The position numbers were made by a program, and so were the translations under genes. From CAVPGP01 sp963704025 (GTDB lineage Bacteria > Actinomycetota > Thermoleophilia > Gaiellales > Gaiellaceae), in contig CAVPGP010000001.1 of NCBI GenBank assembly GCA_963704025.1, positions 310,001-374,000 of the forward strand: a stretch of DNA of 64,000 nucleotides, in the 5' to 3' direction. Positions 15,967-24,174 of this stretch are shown in pieces. The notes under the pieces are model-generated. The model ran no database searches. It worked only from the letters and a program-made list of their open reading frames with translations, and had not been told where the DNA came from. Each line of letters starts with the position of its first letter. Position 1 is the stretch's first letter.

Positions 15967-16512
15967 ATGCCGGTGAAGGAAGCAAGCTCCGAAGAGACCC
16001 CGTACGGCCGCTACGTGACGTCGGACGGCTGGTTCGTTCTCAACCTCGAGGACGCACTGGCGGTGCGCAACGAGGAGAAGGGCGGCGCCCTGTATCCGCT
16101 TGAGCCGCAGGAGGCGAGGTTCCGCGACTTCGGCGTCAACGTGCGTGTCTTGTCGCCGGGCGAGCCGAACGCCTTCTACCACGCGGAGACCGGACAAGAA
16201 GGGTTTCTCGTGCTCTCGGGCGAGTGCACGCTGGTCGTCGAGGAGGAGGAACGGACACTGCGGCAGTGGGACTATTTCCACTGCCCCTCCGAGACCCGCC
16301 ACATCATCGTCGGCGGCGACGGGCCGTGCGTGGTCCTCATGATCGGCGCGCGGCCCGAAGTCGAGACGCTGCACTACCCGGTGAGCGAGGTCGCGGCGAA
16401 GTACGGCGCCTCCGTCACGAAGGAGACCCACGACGGGGACGAGGCGTACGCCGATTGGCCTGGTGAGTACCGGCCGGTGCGCCTTCCGTGGCCGCTCGAT
16501 TCGCACACGTAG
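15967..16512 (+). CDS. cupin-domain protein (181 aa)
   Basis: A single cupin barrel with the metal-site motif around NAFYHAETGQEGFLVLSGEC and the second motif DYFHCPSETRHIIVGG. Here the first motif reads H-x(4)-Q-E rather than the usual H-x-H-x(3-4)-E, so metal binding may differ. The reaction is unknown. The ATG at 15967 follows GAGGA. It is divergent from the amine oxidase, and the two could act in the same catabolic step; that link rests on position only. Confidence 0.8.
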   Translation: MPVKEASSEETPYGRYVTSDGWFVLNLEDALAVRNEEKGGALYPLEPQEARFRDFGVNVRVLSPGEPNAFYHAETGQEGFLVLSGECTLVVEEEERTLRQWDYFHCPSETRHIIVGGDGPCVVLMIGARPEVETLHYPVSEVAAKYGASVTKETHDGDEAYADWPGEYRPVRLPWPLDSHT

Positions 16513-16608
16513 CGGTGACACCTGACGTTGGCCGGAGCTCTCAATCAAAGAAATGTCATCCGACGAGCGGCCTTCGTGCGCATCGTCGTCGCGCGTTAGC
16601 GTCGCGCT

Positions 16609-16841
16609 GTGCGCGAGCTACAGGCTGAACTTTGGCACTGGCAGGCGCCGCACCCGTACTGGACGCCGGGCGAGCGGTGGCCACAGGAGGTGTCGTCGCA
16701 CGCAAGTGGCTTCGGGAGGCCGTGATGCGCAAGCAGGTCGCCGCGGGCTTGCGCCCGCTGCTCGCGCTGCCGGTCGAGGTCTTGCTCCCGGCGCACGGAG
16801 CGCCGACAGACCGTGCGGCGCTCGAGGGCGCGCTCTCCTGA
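16609..16841 (+). pseudogene. MBL-fold hydrolase remnant with internal deletion
   Basis: The N-terminal part VRELQAELWHWQAPHPYWTPG starts at the GTG 16609 and ends in a stop near 16720. The last 40 residues (RPLLALPVEVLLPAHGAPTD...) follow in another frame from about 16723. Both pieces match the ends of a metallo-beta-lactamase-fold hydrolase of about 220 residues. The HxHxDH metal centre between them is gone, so the gene is dead. Confidence 0.65.
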
Positions 16842-16937
16842 CGGATGACGTCCATCCCGTCGCCTGGGTCCACGTCGCCGCGGGTTCCCGGGCACGCGAT
16901 GCAGTCAGGGTTGGTTGCGACCCGGGGGAGGCGCGGG

Positions 16938-17955
16938 TCATGTGTTCCAAACCACCTCGATGCCCCGGTCGACGCCTGGAAGGGGCAGGGCGCGCGCCTC
17001 GGCCTCGATCGCGTCGCGCGTCCCACGCGAGAGGCGTGCCCAGGCGTCGATCCGCACGGTGTGCTGCGTCCGTCTCCAGGTTCCGCGGATCTCGCCTTCG
17101 ACCAGGAGCGCGCCCGGCCACACGCGGGACGTCCAGAGCCGCCGCCGCTGATCCGCCCGCGGGACGAGAAGCTCCCGCTCTGCTCCGTCGAGCAAGAAGT
17201 AGGCATCGCCGCTCGGCAGCAGGCGCGCGGGCGCGGCGGCCGTCTCCGCGGCGCGCATGGCCGCCTCATCGTCCGCGAGTAGCCACTCGTCGGCGAGTGG
17301 CGATCGGACCGGCAGAAGCGATCCTTCGAGCGAGGCGAATGCATCGGCCGCCGAGCGCCGCGAGATTCCTGCCCAGCGGGCGAAGCCGTCAGCAGTGGTC
17401 GGCCCGAAGATGTGGAGGTAGCGGCGAGCGAGCTCGCGGCACGCGTCGGCCGGGTGCACCTCGGCAGCGACGACGGTCCAGACAATCGGCGCTCGTGCTC
17501 CGTCCCAGCGGATGGCGACCGTGCCCGTCGTCGCGGCGTACCTGAGCGCGTTCCCAACGCCGAGCGCGCGCCCGACCTCGCGGTCCGTCATCCGCGTGCC
17601 GTCGAGACGGGCGTGCAACCGCTCGGCCATGCGCTCGGCCCGTAGGCGGCTCTTGGCGCTATCGGGAAGCCTCCCCAGCGAGAACAGCGCGAAGTCGCGC
17701 TCTGCGCACCACATAGGTGTGGTAGCGAGGCCCCCAGAGCTGGGCGAGCGAGGGATCCTCCCACGTCGACGACTCAACCCCGTCGACCCGCGCGTGCAAC
17801 GAGAGCAGCGCGGCTCTCGGCATGCTGTCCTGCAAGCCGGCCCACGCCGCCCGCCTTAGCGACTCCGAGCCCTCCGGCATTCGCTCCTCGAGCCCACCGA
17901 CCCGTCGTCGGAACGCCAGGATCTGCTGCCGCGTGAGCCCGAGTCGCGATTGCAC
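16938..17955 (-). pseudogene. winged-helix DNA-binding protein (HTH_42/AlkZ-like), frameshifted
   Basis: The GTG at 17955 has a strong AGGAGG 6 nt upstream and starts VQSRLGLTRQQILAFRRRVGG. This frame continues through AALLSLHARVDGVE to LWGPRYHTYVV. The rest (CAERDFALFSLGRLPD ... LGVGNALRYAATTGTV ... RYLHIFGPTTADGFARWAGIS ... LEGEIRGTWRR-like tail) follows in a second frame to the stop at 16938. A 1-nt shift near 17705-17715 joins them. The family includes YcaQ/AlkZ DNA glycosylases and uncharacterised winged-helix proteins. Confidence 0.75.
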
Positions 17956-18041
17956 CGAACCTCCTTGCGAGCGTACACGACCCCAGGCGACTCTCAGCGC
18001 TCTCGCCTGCGCGATTGTGCGGGAATGAGCATGACGGACAT

Positions 18042-18752
18042 CTAGCCCGTTACAACGGATCGGCTGCCCGAGAGGATCGGAGAGGGCTTGAAGCCCTTGA
18101 CGACGAGCCAGATGGTGAGCGACGCCTCCCAGAGGATCTCGGGAACGGTGAAGAGGAGGTTCACCCCTGATTGTTGGTCGTAGGCGCCGAACAGCACGGC
18201 GGTCACGGTCGCGACGGCCAGCGGGCCGCCGATGACCCCCAACAGGGCCATGCGCCGTGGCACGAGTCCGGACATGTACATCAGGGAGCCAAGTAGCAGC
18301 CCGTTTCCGAAGCCAGCGCAGAAGGCCGGCCCGAGGAGAAACGTCCAGTCGTGGACCGCGACGAGCGACCTGCCCGCAATGACGAGTGACCCGAAATCGG
18401 TGCCTGCGGCTCACGCGAGGTCCTTGCGCAAGGTGATAACCGAAAGGACGCTGATGATGCCGACAGCGATGATGGTCGATTCAACGATCCGCGAGGCGAC
18501 GTAACCAAGGGCGACGGACTCGTTTTGCCGTTTGAGGATCGGAAAGAGGACGACGGCGGTGGCGACATTGGAGATGACAAGGATGACCTCGAACAACGCG
18601 CCAAAGGCCACACGCGTGTCGGCGCCGGCACCGACGATGTAGTCGACGTTGTTCAAGACAGGGTCATAGAAGAAAAGTGCGGGAATGGAGAAGATGAAAG
18701 TGAAAGCGAAGAAGATTCCCGCGATCAGCGCAGTCTTTCGGTTCGGATCCAC
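18042..18752 (-). pseudogene. DUF4386 membrane protein interrupted by one in-frame TGA
   Basis: The ATG at 18752 gives MDPNRKTALIAGIFFAFTFIFSIPALFFYDPVL, the typical DUF4386 N-terminus, and runs to a TGA at 18411-18413. In the same frame, without any shift, the protein resumes AAGTDFGSLVIAGRSLVAVHDWTFLLGPAF and ends WLVVKGFKPSPI, the typical C-terminus of this six-helix family. The total of 236 codons matches the family. The lesion is therefore a single nonsense codon. Function of the family is unknown. Confidence 0.75.
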
Positions 18753-18796
18753 TGTGCGCGCCTTCCTTCTGCGTTTGCCGGGGCCGAAATCGAGCC

Positions 18797-18988
18797 TTAG
18801 CGTATTGGGTCGCTAGTCACGGTTGCAATCACGGCACCCTGAGCCAGCCGGACGACGGTCATTCCCGCCACCCACGCTCCAGCGGCCCAGGTCGAGGAGC
18901 GCATCAGCAGGATCATCACGACCAGCGGAGCGGGAACGACCGCGCTGGCCAAGACCAGGGGAAGCAGGTTTCGCCAAACCTCAAGCAC
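18797..18988 (-). pseudogene. truncated GAP-family (Sap-like) membrane protein, N-terminal part only
   Basis: MLEVWRNLLPLVLASAVVPAPLVVMILLMRS followed by WVAGMTVVRLAQGAVIA matches the first two helices of the GAP/sulfolipid-addressing family, which normally has about 220 residues. Only 63 codons remain before a stop. The rest is missing, since the DUF4386 gene starts 45 bp downstream on the same strand. Confidence 0.5.
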
Positions 18989-19292
18989 CGCCGTTCACCG
19001 AGCCATCACGCTGCTGTCGATCCTGGCTCGCCGTCGACCCGGTGTTGTCACCCGTGTCGTGCGGCCGGAAACCCGGTGGAGGCTCGCCAGGTCGAGCATC
19101 GTTGCGGAGTATCCCGCGAACGCCCCTGCTGCCTCCTTCGCACCACAAAACAACACGACGGTAGCCCCGCACCTGCGGGGGCTGCAGCGTGAGCGCTGTC
19201 GTTTGGGCCAGTTGTTCACGAATGCGCCCTGACCGACAGCCCTGCTGGATCGTACGTTAGAGACGTCCCGCCAGAGCACGTACGATCGGCAC
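18989..19292. other. intergenic region, nothing recognised
   Basis: No convincing gene or structure was seen between the truncated GAP-family fragment and the cupin gene. It should hold the promoter of the cupin at 19293. Confidence 0.4.
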
Positions 19293-19760
19293 ATGAGGAT
19301 CTTCAACCTGTACGGCGATACGTGGAATGAGACGCGGGATCGCGCCGGCTGGCGGATCAAAGAAGCGTTTGTTGGTCAGCAAATTGGCGGCGCACTGATC
19401 GGGGCGAGCATGTCGGAGGTAGAACCTGGGAACAAGCTCTGGCCGTACCACACCCACCACGCAAACGAGGAGTGGGTGATCGTATTGACTGGCGAGCCGA
19501 CGCTACGCACGCTCGAAGGCGAGGAGGTCCTGAAAGCCGGCGACGTTGTCTGCTTTCCGCGCGGCAAGGACGGTGCGCATCAGATCATCAACCGTACGGA
19601 CTCGCCGATCCGTGTTCTCATGCTGTCGTCGATGATCCAACCGGACGTGGTCGAGTATCTGGATAGCGGCAAGGTATTCGCAGCGAGCTTTGGGGACGGG
19701 CCGGTTGTGTTCGGACAGCCGGGACGACCAGCTGCGGATTACTGGGAGGGCGAGGACTAG
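19293..19760 (+). CDS. cupin-domain protein (155 aa)
   Basis: Single cupin barrel with the canonical first motif WPYHTHHANEEWVIVLTGEP (H-x-H-x(3-4)-E) and second motif DVVCFPRGKDGAHQIIN. These supply three His and one Glu for a metal. The reaction is unknown. The ATG at 19293 gives MRIFNLYGDTWNE. It stands next to the IS110 element and broken genes but is itself intact. Confidence 0.85.
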   Translation: MRIFNLYGDTWNETRDRAGWRIKEAFVGQQIGGALIGASMSEVEPGNKLWPYHTHHANEEWVIVLTGEPTLRTLEGEEVLKAGDVVCFPRGKDGAHQIINRTDSPIRVLMLSSMIQPDVVEYLDSGKVFAASFGDGPVVFGQPGRPAADYWEGED

Positions 19761-19815
19761 CCGAGCACGCTGACGTGGGCCACGTTTCGGGAATGACACC
19801 CGAGTCCTGGCGAGA

Positions 19816-19938
19816 TCAGCCGCCTCGCACGGCGAGCGAGATCACGCACGCGAGGACGATCAGAGCGGCGGCGTACTGAATGGGTCGTACCCGCGCCCAG
19901 CGTCGCTCCCGATCGGAGCTGAAATCTGACCAGACCAT
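19816..19938 (-). CDS. small membrane protein (40 aa)
   Basis: The ATG at 19938 begins VWSDFSSDRERRWARVRPIQ, a charged head. One hydrophobic helix YAAALIVLACVISLAV ends in RGG and the stop. The composition (basic inside face, one helix) is that of a real small membrane protein, but no homologue is recognised and length gives little statistical support. It could be the tail of a longer gene lost next to the IS110 insertion. Confidence 0.35.
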   Translation of the reverse strand: MVWSDFSSDRERRWARVRPIQYAAALIVLACVISLAVRGG

Positions 19939-20061
19939 CGCCGACACGAAGATCGCCGGGGGCACTCCGGCAAATCACTTCGAGCGCACGATCTCCGACC
20001 ATGCTCGTGATCCTAGGTGGGTCGCCGTGAGTCAGGACGCACGCCTGGGCGAGTGTTGCTC

Positions 20062-21078
20062 CTATGTCAAGACGGGACTCGCTTTCAGCGTGTTGAAGAC
20101 GACGCGGACGAGCAGTCGTTTGAGGCAACGGAGTGCTTCGCGGCGGCTCTTGCCTTCTGCTTTCTTGCGGTCGAGGTAGGCGCGGGCGCCGGGGTGGCAG
20201 CGCGCCTGGGTGATCGCGATCCGGTGCAGGGCGGCGTTGAGTTGACGGTTGCCGCCACGGTCGAGCCGGTGTCGTTGTATCCGGCCTGAGCTTGCTGCCA
20301 ACGGTGCGACGCCGCTGTGACGAGCGAGCTGAGCGTCGCTTTGGAAGCGTCCGACCGGGCCGATCTCGGCCAGCAGCTTCGCGGCCGTGAGCGCGCCGCA
20401 ACCGGGCAGCTCGAGCAGCGCCGGCGCGAGCCGAGCGGTCCGCTGTTCGAGCTCCTGGTCGAGCGCAGCGATCGTGCGGTTGAGCGACCGGCACTGCGCG
20501 ACGAGCTCACGCGCGAGCCGCACCTGCAGCTCCTGGTCCTGACGGGCAAGCCAACGGCTGACCCGTTCGAGATGCGAGCTGCGGGCGAGCATCCGCAGCG
20601 GCACTTCGAAGGTCGGATCGAGCTGATGCAGATGCCAACGCAGCCGCTGATGCACACGGCGACGCTCGTCGACGATCGCGTCGCGATGATCGACCAGCAG
20701 CTTCAACTCCCGAAACGGCTCCTGATCAGCGCGCGGGCGTCCCAGCCCCGGCTCGCGCAGCGCAGCACGGGCGACTGCGAGCGCGTCGATCGGGTCGGAC
20801 TTCCCCCGCCCACGACCGCTGCGCCGCTCCGGCGCCATCAGCTTCGGCGGCACCCGTACCAGCTCCTCACCCGCCGCGAGCAATTGCCGCTCCAGCCAGC
20901 GCGTCAGCCGCCGGCAATCCTCGAGCGCCCACAGTCGCTCCTCGGACAGATCCGCGGCCCAGCCGACGAGCTCGTCGCTGCCGACCCGGACCGTCACCTC
21001 AGCCAGCATCCGGCCGGCCTCGTCGACGGCGACAGCGGTCACCGATTGCTTGTGTACGTCCACTCCGATCACGATCAT
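20062..21078 (-). CDS. IS110-family transposase (338 aa)
   Basis: The ATG at 21078 gives MIVIGVDVHKQSVTAVAVDE. The N-terminal RuvC-like half has the DEDD acids: Asp in GVDVHK, Glu in LWALEDCRRL, and SDPIDALAVARAAL. A coiled-coil spacer follows. The C-terminal transposase_20 half has LPGCGALTAAKLLAEIGPVGRF and the serine region GVAPLAASSGRIQRH. IS110 enzymes cut and rejoin DNA guided by an RNA from the non-coding end of the element. The protein is full length and shows no frameshift, so the element may still be active. Confidence 0.93.
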   Translation of the reverse strand: MIVIGVDVHKQSVTAVAVDEAGRMLAEVTVRVGSDELVGWAADLSEERLWALEDCRRLTRWLERQLLAAGEELVRVPPKLMAPERRSGRGRGKSDPIDALAVARAALREPGLGRPRADQEPFRELKLLVDHRDAIVDERRRVHQRLRWHLHQLDPTFEVPLRMLARSSHLERVSRWLARQDQELQVRLARELVAQCRSLNRTIAALDQELEQRTARLAPALLELPGCGALTAAKLLAEIGPVGRFQSDAQLARHSGVAPLAASSGRIQRHRLDRGGNRQLNAALHRIAITQARCHPGARAYLDRKKAEGKSRREALRCLKRLLVRVVFNTLKASPVLT

Positions 21079-21260
21079 CCGTCTCGCCTCCACAAACCGT
21101 TGGGGGCGACCGGCGAGCGGACAGACCTCACTCGAGGCCAGAGGCCACGCTCCTATCAGGTCACGCTCGACGGTCGCGGACGGCGGCGGCAACACAACGC
21201 TGGCCGGTCAGCCCTCGGGCGACATCCGGAATGTGGGTCAGCCGCCGCCGCCCGAGTCTG
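20062..21260 (-). mobile_element. IS110-family insertion sequence (outer ends not resolved)
   Basis: Contains the intact transposase. IS110 elements lack clear terminal inverted repeats and do not always leave target duplications, so the ends cannot be read from this copy alone. The stretch upstream of the transposase (about 21079-21260 on the minus-strand 5' side) is non-coding and is where members of the family encode the guide (bridge) RNA. The 3' end is probably within about 100 bp below 20062. Confidence 0.6.
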
Positions 21261-21418
21261 CGACAGCTATCGGACACCGCCACACCAAGAGCCTGACAGT
21301 GAGTTCCGGAATGGCCCCTGGCAGGCAAGCGTTGGCCACATCCGCACGAACACCGCGCCGCGCCCGTATTCAACCCGCTAACGTCCGGCTGTCCAAGCTG
21401 CGCGACCAGGGGGAGGCC

Positions 21419-21976
21419 ATGACGACACTCGAGAACCGCCCGAACACTGCACTTCTCGTGATCGACGTGCAGAACGGCGTCGTGGGAGGCGCCTACGAGC
21501 GGGACACCGTCGTAGCGAATGTCGGCACCGTCGTCGAGAAAGCTCGCGCGGCGGAGGTTCCGGTCGTCTGGGTGCAGCACTCGAGTGACAACCTCGCGCA
21601 GGGAAGCGAGCAATGGAAGATCGTCCCGGAGTTGAGCCCGCACGAGAGCGAGCCGCTCGTCCAGAAGCGGTATCCGGACTCGTTCGAGGAGACGACGCTC
21701 GAGTCCGTACTCGCCGACCTCGCGGTCGGGCGCCTGGTCGTCGTCGGCGCGCAGACGGACGAATGCGTCCGCTCGACGCTGCACGGCGCACTCGTTCGCG
21801 GCTATGACGCGACGCTCGTCAGCGATGCGCACACGACCGAGGATCTCTCGCCCTGGGGCGCGCCGCCGCCGGAACTCGTCATCGCGCACACAAATCTCTA
21901 CTGGGGCAATCATGAGGCTCCGGGGCGGACGGCCGTCACGGTCGAAGCGAAGGACGTCAACTTCGCAGCGTCCTGA
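21419..21976 (+). CDS. isochorismatase-family cysteine hydrolase (185 aa)
   Basis: The family triad is visible: Asp in LLVIDVQNGVV, Lys in PLVQKRYPDSF and the nucleophilic Cys in GAQTDECVRSTLHGA. The cis-peptide region VVVGAQ precedes the cysteine. Members hydrolyse amides or isochorismate-like vinyl ethers; the substrate here is unknown. The ATG at 21419 follows GGGGGAGG. It lies just beyond the IS110 element and is complete. Confidence 0.88.
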   Translation: MTTLENRPNTALLVIDVQNGVVGGAYERDTVVANVGTVVEKARAAEVPVVWVQHSSDNLAQGSEQWKIVPELSPHESEPLVQKRYPDSFEETTLESVLADLAVGRLVVVGAQTDECVRSTLHGALVRGYDATLVSDAHTTEDLSPWGAPPPELVIAHTNLYWGNHEAPGRTAVTVEAKDVNFAAS

Positions 21977-22177
21977 CGACGCCAGATCCAGAGACCGGAC
22001 GCGACGTCGACGATCGCCTCCATCGCGGCGTCGCGACGATCATCCCGACTGGGATCAGCGGGCGGCGGCGCAGCCGGGCTGGCGCACAGCCGTGCGCGGA
22101 CGACGGAAGGTTGCGTAGCGGACGCCTGGGCCAGCGTTCAGGAGTGTCCGCTGAGCCGCCGAAGCTCGCTGAGTAGC

Positions 22178-22381
22178 TGACGCATGTGGTTCCGAGCAGC
22201 GCGATGAACTTGATGTCGGCGGCCGGGGCTCACGGAGCGTGTGGCCGGTGGTCTTCGGCTCCGGTCGCCCGTTCTTCGCCCCACCGGCGGCCTGGCCGAG
22301 CCGCTGCGGCTAGAGAACCCGACCACGATCGTGCCAGGCGACCGGGTCACCCGCTTGGTCTACGACGTGTGCACGGGATAG
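22178..22381 (+). pseudogene. dihydrofolate reductase-family (RibD C-terminal) remnant, C-terminal part
   Basis: One frame reads DELDVGGRGSRSVWPVVFGSGRPFFAPP. After a 1-nt shift near 22290-22300 a second frame reads GGLAEPLRLENPTTIVPGDR and VTRLVYDV to the TAG at 22379-22381. Together they form the last third of a RibD-C/DHFR-like protein. The N-terminal two-thirds is absent. Its end overlaps the tail of a second DHFR-family gene on the opposite strand. Confidence 0.6.
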
Positions 22382-22957
22382 CGCAGATGCGTGACACCCA
22401 CACCGGTGACGACTGTCGGATTCCCGAGGACGGCCGGTGTGTTCGCGAGGTGGTCGAACAGCCGCACTCCTGCGCCTAGCAACACGGCAGCCAGATCGAT
22501 GTGGATCTCGTCGAGCAGCCCGGCGTCCAGGCACTGCTGGATCGTTTGGGCGCCGTGCACTCCCACGGACTTCGGGCCGGCAGCCGATTTCGCTCGAGCA
22601 ACGGCGCTTTCGATGCCGTCGGTGACGAACTGGACTGTCGAGCCGGGCCGTGGCCAGCCGTCGGGCACATGGTGGGTGGCGACAAAAGCGCACATCCCAC
22701 GGGTGCTGGCCGCCCCAGCCGTCGGCGCGCTCGAACGTGCGCCGACCGGTGAGCATGGCGCCGACCTCAGCAGTCAAGCCCCTCAGGTGGTCGGCGCTCG
22801 GCGCCGAGACGTGGAACGTCATGCCCGATGTCGTGATCGCTGTGGGGACCTCGACGTCGCCCGAGAAGTACCAGTCGAAAACCTCGGCGACCCCGTCGTT
22901 CGCGTCGGCGACGTACCCGTCGAGAGACATCGACATGATTGCGACCACCTTGGTCAT
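22360..22957 (-). pseudogene. dihydrofolate reductase-family (RibD C-terminal domain) protein, frameshifted
   Basis: The ATG at 22957 gives TKVVAIMSMSLDGYVADANDG, the standard start of this NADPH-binding family, continuing to LTGRRTFERADGWGGQHPW. The rest (FVATHHVPDGWPRPG ... FVTDGIESAVARAKSAAG ... LLDEIHIDLAAVLLGAGVRLFD ... VTHLRYPV) lies in another frame to 22360. A single-nucleotide shift near 22690-22705 separates them. Full length otherwise (about 199 codons). Confidence 0.75.
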
Positions 22958-23296
22958 GGTGCAGCTCCTTTCGCAACACGGGCGCGGCTAATCGTTAGCG
23001 GCGGACGCTCGATCCGACGCAGGTGACGTCGGTTCCGGAGGCGTGGATGGAGATCGCGGTCGTTGCGCCTGTGGCTCACGTTGGGCGCGGAACTGCCCTC
23101 GTTCCTCAACTCATACGGTCAGCACTGCGGTCGTGACCACTGCCAAGGCGACCGCCACAGTCACGGTCAAACCAGAGGCCGACGGCTAGCAACCGACGCC
23201 GGTCTACCACTCTAGGAGCATAAACGCTGTTTGCGCGAGAGTGCTGTCGCCCGACCGCGCAGACACCCCAACACGTTGTCACCTCGACGGCGCGAA
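22958..23296. other. intergenic region, nothing recognised
   Basis: About 340 bp between the DHFR-family gene and tRNA-Arg with no open frame that looks coding and no clear repeat. It presumably holds the promoter of the minus-strand DHFR-family gene near 22970-23000. Confidence 0.4.
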
Positions 23297-23368
23297 TGGC
23301 CCCGGGTGGAGTCGAACCACCGCACGCAGCTTCGAAGGCTGCCGCTCTGTCCGCTGAGCTACGGGGCC
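23297..23368 (-). tRNA. tRNA-Arg (anticodon TCG)
   Basis: The acceptor GGCCCCG / CGGGGCC, D-arm GCTC...GAGC, anticodon arm GCAGC-CTTCGAA-GCTGC (TCG, reads CGA) and T-arm GGTGG-TTCGACT-CCACC all pair. CCA is not encoded. The first ten bases overlap the stop region of the upstream MpaB-type gene on the same strand. Confidence 0.95.
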
Positions 23369-24174
23369 GGGCCGAGCTCCTCGATCGTCCAGCCCGAAGG
23401 GTAGCTTCGCCTCCGGAGCGACGTCCGCAGCCTCGGCCGCCTGCGCGGCGGCAGCCTCCGGACCACCGTTGAGCGCGCGCGCAGCGTCCCCTCCGCCGCG
23501 CGGCGCTCCGCTCTGCCGGGGCTGGGCAGGCGGAGCGCCTCGAGCAGCGGCTCGTCGAGCACGGAGCAGATCGCGCGGCGCACGCCGGGGATGCCGCGCG
23601 AGAACATCCGCAGCGTCGCGTCGGCCACGCGGCGTCCGCCCTCCGAGAAGGCGAAGCGCTCACGCTCGAAGTCGACGTTGAAGCGCTCGAACGCCTCGTA
23701 GCTCTCCGGCACGTCACGGATCGCCATCCGCCGGCCGACCTCGCGCCAGAAGTGGAAGCTCGCGAGCTTCTCCGTCTCGCCGAGCGGCCGCCAGCCGAAG
23801 CGCGCGTTCCAGCGGATCGGCTCGAACACGAAGGTCGAGAGCACGTAGAGGAAGTCGTCGTTGCCGATCCCGAACCGGCCGTGGATCCGGTTCGTCCGCC
23901 GGATCGCGCGCCGTCCCGCCTCCGAGTCGTACCCCGCCTCGGCGAACGATGCGATAAGCAGATCCGTGTCGTCGTATCGCTTCCGCGTCCGACGCGTGAA
24001 CTCGAAGGTCGACGCGAGCAGCTCCCCGATCGACGGCACGGCGAAGGTCCGGAACAGCGCCAGCTCGAGCGACCGCGCCGTGTCCCACGGGAACTCGAAG
24101 CACGCGTCAAGGTAGACGATCCGCAGGTGGTCCTCGACGGGGTCGAGCCGGCGGATCTCCTCCAGGGGCGTCAC
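23359..24174 (-). CDS. MpaB/rubber-oxygenase-type (DUF2236) haem protein (271 aa)
   Basis: The sequence HLRIVYLDACFEFPWDTARS, HGRFGIGNDDFLYVLSTFVF and EKLASFHFWREVGRRM fits the oxygenase MpaB/DUF2236 family, thought to be haem-dependent oxygenases of hydrophobic substrates. The GTG at 24174 overlaps the MMPL stop by 4 bp (GTGA), so the two are translationally coupled. The stop codon at 23359-23361 lies inside the 5' end of tRNA-Arg(TCG). The C-terminus is very basic (RRLPPRRRPRLRTSLRRR). The substrate is unknown. Confidence 0.75.
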   Translation of the reverse strand: MTPLEEIRRLDPVEDHLRIVYLDACFEFPWDTARSLELALFRTFAVPSIGELLASTFEFTRRTRKRYDDTDLLIASFAEAGYDSEAGRRAIRRTNRIHGRFGIGNDDFLYVLSTFVFEPIRWNARFGWRPLGETEKLASFHFWREVGRRMAIRDVPESYEAFERFNVDFERERFAFSEGGRRVADATLRMFSRGIPGVRRAICSVLDEPLLEALRLPSPGRAERRAAEGTLRARSTVVRRLPPRRRPRLRTSLRRRSYPSGWTIEELGPAP

